Shown here: positions 34,365-38,894 of the stretch, piece by piece
Position numbering within the stretch: position 1 is the first letter of the stretch
Layout of the letters: each line of letters begins with the position of its first letter
NCBI RefSeq assembly: GCF_021531665.1
Contig: NZ_JADYUH010000017.1
Coordinates: 1-38,894 of the forward strand
DNA: 38,894 nt
Source of the DNA: Prevotellamassilia timonensis
GTDB taxonomy: Bacteria; Bacteroidota; Bacteroidia; Bacteroidales; Bacteroidaceae
Reading direction: 5' to 3'
Notes under the pieces: generated by a model
Databases searched by the model: none
What the model was told of the DNA's origin: nothing
Seen by the model: only the letters and a program-made list of their open reading frames with translations
Position numbers and translations under genes: made by a program

Positions 34365-35873
34365 TCAGTCTTTCTTATGTCCGGACTTTCCGAAGGGTTT
34401 CTTGCCGGAAGGCTTTTTGCCGAAGGGTTTCTTGCCGCCTTGTTTCCCATCGCGTTTGAAGTCTCGCTTGCCATCGCGTTTGAAGTCGCCTCCTTTGTGT
34501 TCCGAGCGGGACGCAGTGGCGGGACGGGACGTGCGGCGCTTCTCAAAGTCACGGTGACGGCGGCGCAGGAGTCGGTAGTCGTGATCCAAGTCTTCGTCGT
34601 CCTCAAAACTTTCGTTTTCGTGGTTTTCATCCTCAAAGCGGCGTTTGAAGTCTTCACGGTCGTGGTGGAAGCGTCGCTGGTCGCTCATGAGGCGTCGTTC
34701 TTCGTCCGTCTTGACCGTTCCGCCTTGTGCGCGGAACTTGCCCAAGCGTCCCTCAAAGAGTTGGAACTTGCGGAAGTCGCAGTCAATCTTTCCGTTGAAA
34801 ACTTCCACTTTGAAACTGTGGCGCAGTCCGAGACACTCAAAGAGTTCCTGACGGCTGCAGATAATCCAGGCGTCATTGCCCACGAACTCGTGTTTCAAGC
34901 GACTGCCCACCTCATGATAGAGTTGCAAGAGGTCGGGCGGTGTGAGACGTTCGCCGTAGGGCGGGTTGGTCACCATGAGAGCGGGCGACTCGGGACGCGT
35001 GAACTCGCGGAAGTCTCTGCGCTCCACACGAACGATGTCAGCGACTCCGGCACTCTTAGCATTGGCGAGGGCAGCATCGACGGCGGACTGGTTGAGGTCG
35101 TAGCCGTAAACCATGTGCTCAAACGGACGCTCTGCCGAGTCGTCGTTATATATCTCATCCAGCATGTCAGCGTCGAAATCTTTCCACTTCTCAAAGGCAT
35201 ATTCTTTACGGAACACGCCCGGTGCGATGTTGCGGGCAATGAGGGCGGCTTCAACGAGGAAGGTACCGGAACCGCAGAAGGGGTCAATGAAATCGCTTTC
35301 TCCGTTCCATCCTGTCATCTTGATGAGTCCCGCCGCAAGCACTTCGTTGATGGGTGCTTCGACGGTGCGCACTCTGTAGCCTCTGTGGTGCAGACTTTCG
35401 CCGGAGGAGTCAAGGGAGAGTGTGCATTCGGTGTCGGAGATGTGGATGTTGAGACGCACGTCGGGGTTGGTGATGCGAATGGTGGGGCGTTCGCCGGTGG
35501 TTTCTCGGAAGAAATCGACGATGGCATCTTTGACTTTATATGCCACGAACTTCGAGTGGCGGAACTCTTCGGAATTGACGACGGAGTCCACGACGAAGGT
35601 GGTGTTCAAATCAATGAATTCATCCCAGCGCACCTTTCTGACGGCATCATAGACCTCATCTGCATTCTTTGCTTGAAAATGAGCGATGGGTTTCAGAATT
35701 CTGACGGCAGTTCGAAGACAGAAGTTGGCACGGTAGAGCATTCGCTTGTCGCCGGTGAAGGAAACCATGCGATGACCTAACTGCACATTGTTGGCGCCCA
35801 ACTCGGTCAGTTCTTGAGCGAGCACCTCTTCCAAACCTTTGAAGGTTTTAGCAATAATCTCAAATTCTTGCAT
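34365..35873 (-). CDS. THUMP-domain class I SAM-dependent RNA methyltransferase
   Basis: A 502-aa enzyme related to the N-terminal half of E. coli RlmL, which makes m2G2445 in 23S rRNA. Residues ~1-155 are the ferredoxin-like plus THUMP region (FEIIAKTFKGLEEVLAQEL, start at 35873). Residues ~160-385 are the Rossmann methyltransferase with FIDPFCGSGTFLVEAAL (SAM binding) and the catalytic NPPYGERL (N303-P304-P305-Y306). The last ~110 residues form a charged, low-complexity tail with RDGKRDFKRDGK and KKPFGKKPSGKKPFGK repeats, probably an RNA-binding extension. It sits between cysE (70-bp gap) and the peptidase gene, same direction. Confidence 0.9.
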   Translation of the reverse strand: MQEFEIIAKTFKGLEEVLAQELTELGANNVQLGHRMVSFTGDKRMLYRANFCLRTAVRILKPIAHFQAKNADEVYDAVRKVRWDEFIDLNTTFVVDSVVNSEEFRHSKFVAYKVKDAIVDFFRETTGERPTIRITNPDVRLNIHISDTECTLSLDSSGESLHHRGYRVRTVEAPINEVLAAGLIKMTGWNGESDFIDPFCGSGTFLVEAALIARNIAPGVFRKEYAFEKWKDFDADMLDEIYNDDSAERPFEHMVYGYDLNQSAVDAALANAKSAGVADIVRVERRDFREFTRPESPALMVTNPPYGERLTPPDLLQLYHEVGSRLKHEFVGNDAWIICSRQELFECLGLRHSFKVEVFNGKIDCDFRKFQLFEGRLGKFRAQGGTVKTDEERRLMSDQRRFHHDREDFKRRFEDENHENESFEDDEDLDHDYRLLRRRHRDFEKRRTSRPATASRSEHKGGDFKRDGKRDFKRDGKQGGKKPFGKKPSGKKPFGKSGHKKD

Positions 35874-35943
35874 GAGAAGCAGAGGGATTTTATGGAGTGA
35901 CTAATGGGGATTCTTAGAAAAATTATGGCGTTATGAAGCGGAA

Positions 35944-36831
35944 CTACACTTTCAGCGTGGCGCCTGCTTCCACGTCGTGAGTGACCCAGACGTTGGCACC
36001 GATGGTAGCGCCGCGACCAATTTTCACGCGACCAAGAATCGTGGCGTTGGAATAGACGACCACGTCATCACAGAGGATGGGATGGCGGGGAATGTCTTTG
36101 ATGGGATTGCCTTCTTCGTCGAGCGGAAAACTCTTTGCGCCGAGGGTCACGCCTTGGTAGAGTTTGACGTGACTGCCGATGATGCAGGTCTCTCCGATGA
36201 CCGTGCCTGTGCCGTGGTCAATGGTGAAGTAACTTCCAATTTCTGCGCCGGGGTGGATGTCTATGCCGGTTTCGCTGTGGGCGAGTTCCGTGATGATTCT
36301 TGGAATGAGTGGAACGCCGAGTTTGTGGAGTTCGTGAGCCAGACGGTAGCAGGTGAGTGCCCGAATGACGGGATAACAACTGATGACTTCGCCATAGTTC
36401 TGCGCGGCGGGGTCTCCGAGATAGGCGGCTTCGACGTCAGTGGCGAGGATGCGCCTCACCTCGGGCAGTCGCCCAATCAGCGCCACTGCCAACTCTTCGG
36501 CGCGGCGGCGACAGTCGCAGCAGCCTTCTTGGTCGGAAGAAGCACTCTCAAAACAGAGTCCGGCTTGGATTTGTCCGGAGAGCAGGGTGAAGAGTTGTTC
36601 GATTTCGACGCCGATGTGATACTTAATCGTGGTGGCGTGCAAGGAAGAACGACCATAGAATCCGGGGAAGAGGACAGCGCGTCCGAGGGCAATGATTTCC
36701 TCAAGCGCAACGGTGGAGGGCAAGGGGTCGCCGTGGCGGTGCGGATGATAGAGACCCGGCATTTGTTTCGTGTCGGCGAGTTCATCTACAGTCTTGTGCA
36801 GAAGGAAGGTGTGTTGATCCGATGTGCTCAT
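35944..36831 (-). CDS. cysE: serine O-acetyltransferase
   Basis: A ~295-aa cytoplasmic enzyme transferring acetyl from acetyl-CoA to L-serine, giving O-acetylserine for cysteine synthesis. An N-terminal helical domain (about 1-170) is followed by the left-handed beta-helix of hexapeptide repeats (about 195-295): IDIHPGAEIGSYFTIDHGTG with the catalytic-site histidines, VIGETCIIGSHVKLYQGVTLGA, SNATILGRVKIGRGATIGANVWV. It is of the longer EpsC/SrpH type. The start at 36831 (MSTSDQHTF) is chosen; an in-frame ATG at 36870 is possible. It heads a minus-strand run ending at sufB. Confidence 0.9.
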   Translation of the reverse strand: MSTSDQHTFLLHKTVDELADTKQMPGLYHPHRHGDPLPSTVALEEIIALGRAVLFPGFYGRSSLHATTIKYHIGVEIEQLFTLLSGQIQAGLCFESASSDQEGCCDCRRRAEELAVALIGRLPEVRRILATDVEAAYLGDPAAQNYGEVISCYPVIRALTCYRLAHELHKLGVPLIPRIITELAHSETGIDIHPGAEIGSYFTIDHGTGTVIGETCIIGSHVKLYQGVTLGAKSFPLDEEGNPIKDIPRHPILCDDVVVYSNATILGRVKIGRGATIGANVWVTHDVEAGATLKV

Positions 36832-36903
36832 GTCAAAAGCGATATACAAAACCTTTGCCTCTTTTGTCAAAGCGAAAAAACAGACAAAGCATCATGGAAC
36901 GGG

Positions 36904-36911
36904 CAAAATTA
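36904..36911 (-). promoter_or_regulatory. candidate -7 box for cysE
   Basis: CAAAATTA reads TAATTTTG on the minus strand (TAnnTTTG). A TTTG (CAAA at 36926-36929) lies only 14 bases upstream, so the -33 element is uncertain. Confidence 0.5.
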
Positions 36912-36993
36912 CGAAAAAATTCCCACAAACTCCCGACTTTTGCACCTCCGCAGCGCTCAAAAGGGGTTTTATTCCACACTAAACCTTCAAAGA

Positions 36994-37025
36994 TTTGCCC
37001 AATCCAAAAGAATGCCCTACCTTTG
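36994..37025 (+). promoter_or_regulatory. consensus Bacteroidetes promoter
   Basis: TTTG (36994-36997), a 20-base spacer and TACCTTTG (37018-37025) give the best -33/-7 match in the window. Transcription would start near 37032. The terminator at 37052-37101 follows within 70 bases, and no start codon of a plausible gene intervenes. Confidence 0.72.
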
Positions 37026-37031
37026 CAGCGG

Positions 37032-37101
37032 TAAAAGTTATTAAAGTGAAGGAAAGGATTCCTTGGCATGAGTTTCATGCAGGAGTTCTTTCGGTTTTTT
37101 T
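37032..37101 (+). ncRNA. candidate ~70-nt small RNA (or attenuated greA leader)
   Basis: From the predicted start of the consensus promoter to the end of the terminator U-run is about 70 bases. The 5' part (GTAAAAGTTATTAAAGTGAA) appears unstructured and could base-pair with targets. The 3' part is a long hairpin with an inner 6-bp stem. No open frame of note is present. Because greA lies 348 bp further on the same strand, with a MITE copy between, a leader with a built-in terminator is the alternative reading. The exact 5' end is an estimate. Confidence 0.5.
37052..37101 (+). terminator. strong intrinsic terminator of the candidate small RNA
   Basis: GAAAGGATTCCT (37052-37063) pairs with AGGAGTTCTTTC (37081-37092) over 12 positions including two G-U pairs. 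Inside, GCATGA pairs with TCATGC around GTT. GG and seven T residues (37095-37101) follow. Confidence 0.82.
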
Positions 37102-37240
37102 AGTCTGACGCTCAAAGGGCATGCCGCCCCGCCGATGAAAAAAAACAACGCCACTGCGAGAAAATGACTCCTCAAAAACGCTTCAGCGGAAGCTACGCAG
37201 TGAAACATTGATGACTGAACATCCAAATCCGAATACATAA

Positions 37241-37318
37241 GGGGTGTTCTAAAAATTAGGTTGAAAACGTAAGCACTTTTTTTGAACGTTCCTTATCCCG
37301 TAATTTATCAAACACCCC
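37241..37318 (+). mobile_element. short MITE-like element upstream of greA
   Basis: A 78-bp copy: left end GGGGTGTTCTAAAAATTAGG, then TTGAAAACGTAAGCAC, TTTGAACGTTCCTTATCCCG and the right end TAATTTATCAAACACCCC. It lacks the central palindrome of the 190-bp form. Flanking ATAA (37237-37240 and 37319-37322) may be part of a target duplication. It lies ~130 bp before greA. Confidence 0.8.
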
Positions 37319-37448
37319 ATAATTTATTCCTGTCACAACGCTGTTGACGACCGCAAAGAGGTTCTTGCCCGGCACTGACCTCACAGGTTTCCGCGTTCCT
37401 CAAGAACGACAACCTGGCGGCAGACAGCGGTTCATTTTTATCTTTATC

Positions 37449-37919
37449 ATGGCATATATGACCCAAGAGGGCTACGACAAAATGGTGGCCCAACTCAGAA
37501 AAATGGAAACAATCGACCGTCCCGCTGCCTCCGCCGCCATCGCCGAGGCACGAGACAAGGGAGATTTGTCTGAAAACTCAGAGTATGACGCTGCCAAAGA
37601 GGCACAAGCCATGCTCGAAATCAAGATTAACAACCTCAAGGCTACCATCGCCGACGCTAAAATCATCGATGCGTCCAAACTGCGCAGCGACGTCGTGCAG
37701 ATTCTCTCCACCGTCGAGATGAAAAACGTCAAGAACGGCATGGTCATGAAATACACCATCGTCAGCGAAAGCGAAGCCAACCTGCGCGAAGGAAAGATTT
37801 CCTCCACCACGCCCATCGCACAAGGACTGCTCGGAAAGAAAGTCGGCGACATCGTGGACGTGAAGATTCCACAAGGCACCATCCAACTCGAAATCCTCAG
37901 CATCTCCGTCTCTGCCTGA
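37449..37919 (+). CDS. greA: transcription elongation factor GreA
   Basis: A 156-aa cytoplasmic factor that enters the RNA polymerase secondary channel and stimulates cleavage of backtracked transcripts. The N-terminal coiled coil (about 1-75) ends in the acidic tip GDLSENSEYDAAKE, with D39 and E42 at the metal-coordinating positions (D41/E44 of E. coli GreA). The C-terminal FKBP-like domain (about 80-156) includes YTIVSESEANLREGKIS, SPIAQGLLG-like TPIAQGLLGKKVGD and VKIPQGTIQLEILSI. The frame extends upstream to 37344 without family similarity; 37449 (MAYMTQEGYDKM) is the natural start. No transcript terminator is obvious after it. Confidence 0.96.
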   Translation: MAYMTQEGYDKMVAQLRKMETIDRPAASAAIAEARDKGDLSENSEYDAAKEAQAMLEIKINNLKATIADAKIIDASKLRSDVVQILSTVEMKNVKNGMVMKYTIVSESEANLREGKISSTTPIAQGLLGKKVGDIVDVKIPQGTIQLEILSISVSA

Positions 37920-38009
37920 GAACGCCGGGATGCTGAAGCCCACGGACTGAGGAACGTGCTCGCTTGAAACACTCATGCTCGCCGCACGACGTGCGTCGAA
38001 CACCTTATA

Positions 38010-38200
38010 GGGGTGTTCTAAAAATTAGGTTGAGTTGATTTTTGATTTCTTAGAGATGAACTTTTGTCAGTTGAGGAAGGAGCATAGTGGGCTATGTGAC
38101 TGACGAAACTTACAAAAGGGCGCGCTAAGAAACGAAAAGCGGCCAAAACGTAAGCACTTTCTTTTGAACGTTCCTTATCCCGTAATTTATAGAACACCCC
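38010..38200 (+). mobile_element. full-length MITE-like element upstream of the HIT gene
   Basis: A 191-bp element with near-perfect 18-bp terminal inverted repeats: GGGGTGTTCTAAAAATTA at the left, and at the right TAATTTATAGAACACCCC (one mismatch when inverted). It is flanked by the exact 5-bp duplication TTATA (38005-38009 and 38201-38205). The interior is a nested palindrome: TTTCTTA (38046-38052) with TAAGAAA (38126-38132), then CTTTTGT/ACAAAAG, GTCAG/CTGAC and CATAG/CTATG. No transposase is encoded. It differs from the copy at 6793-6982 by only a few bases apart from that copy's damaged right end. Confidence 0.9.
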
Positions 38201-38244
38201 TTATAGGACTTCTACACAGGAACGCACCTAAAAAGATTTACATC

Positions 38245-38649
38245 ATGACCATCTTTTCAAAAATCGTTGCAGGAGAAATTCCCTCCTACAAATGCGCCGA
38301 GAACGACGAGTTCTATGCCTTTCTCGACATCAGTCCCGTGGCTCAGGGTCACACCTTGGTAGTTCCCAAGCGCGAGGTGGACTATTTGTTTGACCTTGCC
38401 GACGATGAACTGAGCCGCATGGTTGTTTTTGCCAAGCAGGTTGCTGCCGCCATCAAAACCGCCTTTCCCTGCCGAAAAGTGGGCATGGCTGTTTTGGGAC
38501 TGGAAGTGAACCATGCACACATTCATCTCGTCCCCCTCAAGACAGAGGGTGACATGGACTTCAGAAAACCCAAACTGGAACTCGCCCCGGAAGTCATGGC
38601 GGACACTGCCGCCCGCATCCTGAAGGCTTTCGAGGCAGCCAAAAACTGA
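38245..38649 (+). CDS. HIT-family nucleotide-binding hydrolase
   Basis: A 134-aa cytoplasmic protein of the histidine-triad superfamily (HinT-like nucleoside phosphoramidase/AMP-lysine hydrolase type). The start FSKIVAGEIPSYKCAENDEFYAFLDISP and GHTLVVPKREVDYLFDL are typical. The catalytic triad motif is HAHIHLVPL (H90, H92, H94). The start at 38245 (MTIFSKIVAGEIP) is chosen because the upstream open frame runs back into the MITE-like element. It ends before a strong terminator. The true substrate is unknown. Confidence 0.93.
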   Translation: MTIFSKIVAGEIPSYKCAENDEFYAFLDISPVAQGHTLVVPKREVDYLFDLADDELSRMVVFAKQVAAAIKTAFPCRKVGMAVLGLEVNHAHIHLVPLKTEGDMDFRKPKLELAPEVMADTAARILKAFEAAKN

Positions 38650-38744
38650 TGCACAAACCGCAACGCCAACCGGACGCAGTCAAAGAACTGACTGTCGGCA
38701 GTTGAAACGTTGCACGACCGAGGTCGCGATTTTTACCACATTTG

Positions 38745-38790
38745 ACAGACTCCGCAGCCCACTCATGGTGAGTTGCGGAGTCTGTTTTTT
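38745..38790 (+). terminator. terminator after the HIT gene
   Basis: ACAGACTCCGCA (38745-38756) pairs with TGCGGAGTCTGT (38774-38785). An inner ACTCA/TGAGT stem closes the loop, and a T6 tract follows. Confidence 0.9.
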
Positions 38791-38894
38791 CAGCATTCAC
38801 TCATGCCCACCTTTTCTGCGATTGTAACCATCCGAAATCAACCGTCTTGTTCAAATTCTTCGCGCTTTCGTACTTTGCAGGCAAAAAAAGCCAT
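38791..38894. other. window end, upstream region of an unseen gene
   Basis: No complete gene is present. TACTTTG at about 38872-38878 resembles a shortened -7 box, so a promoter for a gene beyond the window is possible. Confidence 0.35.

Noticed and set aside
32156-34657. The longer 833-residue form of the DPP-IV-like peptidase.
   Set aside because: The first 113 residues are Thr/Lys/Arg-rich, overlap the end of the methyltransferase gene, and would bury a perfect signal peptide internally.
34377-35780. A 467-codon plus-strand frame opposite the THUMP methyltransferase.
   Set aside because: The minus strand carries SAM-binding and NPPY motifs. The plus frame is compositionally biased and motif-free.

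Overview
This is a chromosomal segment from a member of the Bacteroidales, most likely a Prevotella-like species. Several signs agree. Most promoters that can be found are of the Bacteroidetes type (-7 TAnnTTTG, sometimes with an upstream TTTG). Start codons lack strong Shine-Dalgarno sequences. The families present (PCMD-domain and calycin-like secreted proteins, a BY-kinase ending in a Gly-Tyr run, SLC13/RCK transporter, stand-alone THUMP methyltransferase) are typical of the group. Three secreted proteins end in the short '...GVYVxNGxKxxxK' tail common in Prevotella. The species assignment is inference. No tRNA, rRNA, CRISPR array, phage or transposase gene was seen.

Layout: 1-592 is a repeat island. 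593-4551 holds malate dehydrogenase (minus) and, divergently, three consecutive FKBP prolyl isomerases predicted to act in the cytoplasm, as a lipoprotein, and in the periplasm. 4688-6780 (minus) is gmd-fcl, making GDP-L-fucose from GDP-mannose. Divergent to it, 7254-12838 encodes a 1790-aa secreted GH95 alpha-L-fucosidase with five N-terminal repeats, translationally coupled to a 71-aa peptide gene. 13254-15641 is a Wzc-like tyrosine autokinase. A broken response regulator, an outer-membrane barrel and an SLC13-type transporter follow to 18977. A second repeat island (19000-19740) precedes pnp (minus).

22571-27684 is a four-gene operon for surface or secreted proteins: PCMD lipoprotein, beta-barrel, calycin-like protein, and a 784-aa PCMD-like protein whose C-terminal repeats resemble those of the fucosidase. 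After an EamA transporter comes a long minus-strand run, in transcription order: cysE, a THUMP rRNA methyltransferase, a DPP-IV-like peptidase, a YeiH-type transporter, cvpA and sufB. The window ends with greA and a HIT-family gene.

The most interesting non-gene content is a family of small palindromic MITE-like elements (GGGGTGTTCT ends, 5-bp target duplications at two full copies), one of which lies in the predicted gmd leader. Others are a candidate ~70-nt small RNA with a consensus promoter and a strong terminator at 36994-37101, and two intergenic islands each pairing a 21-22-bp tandem array with the same ~57-bp sequence block.
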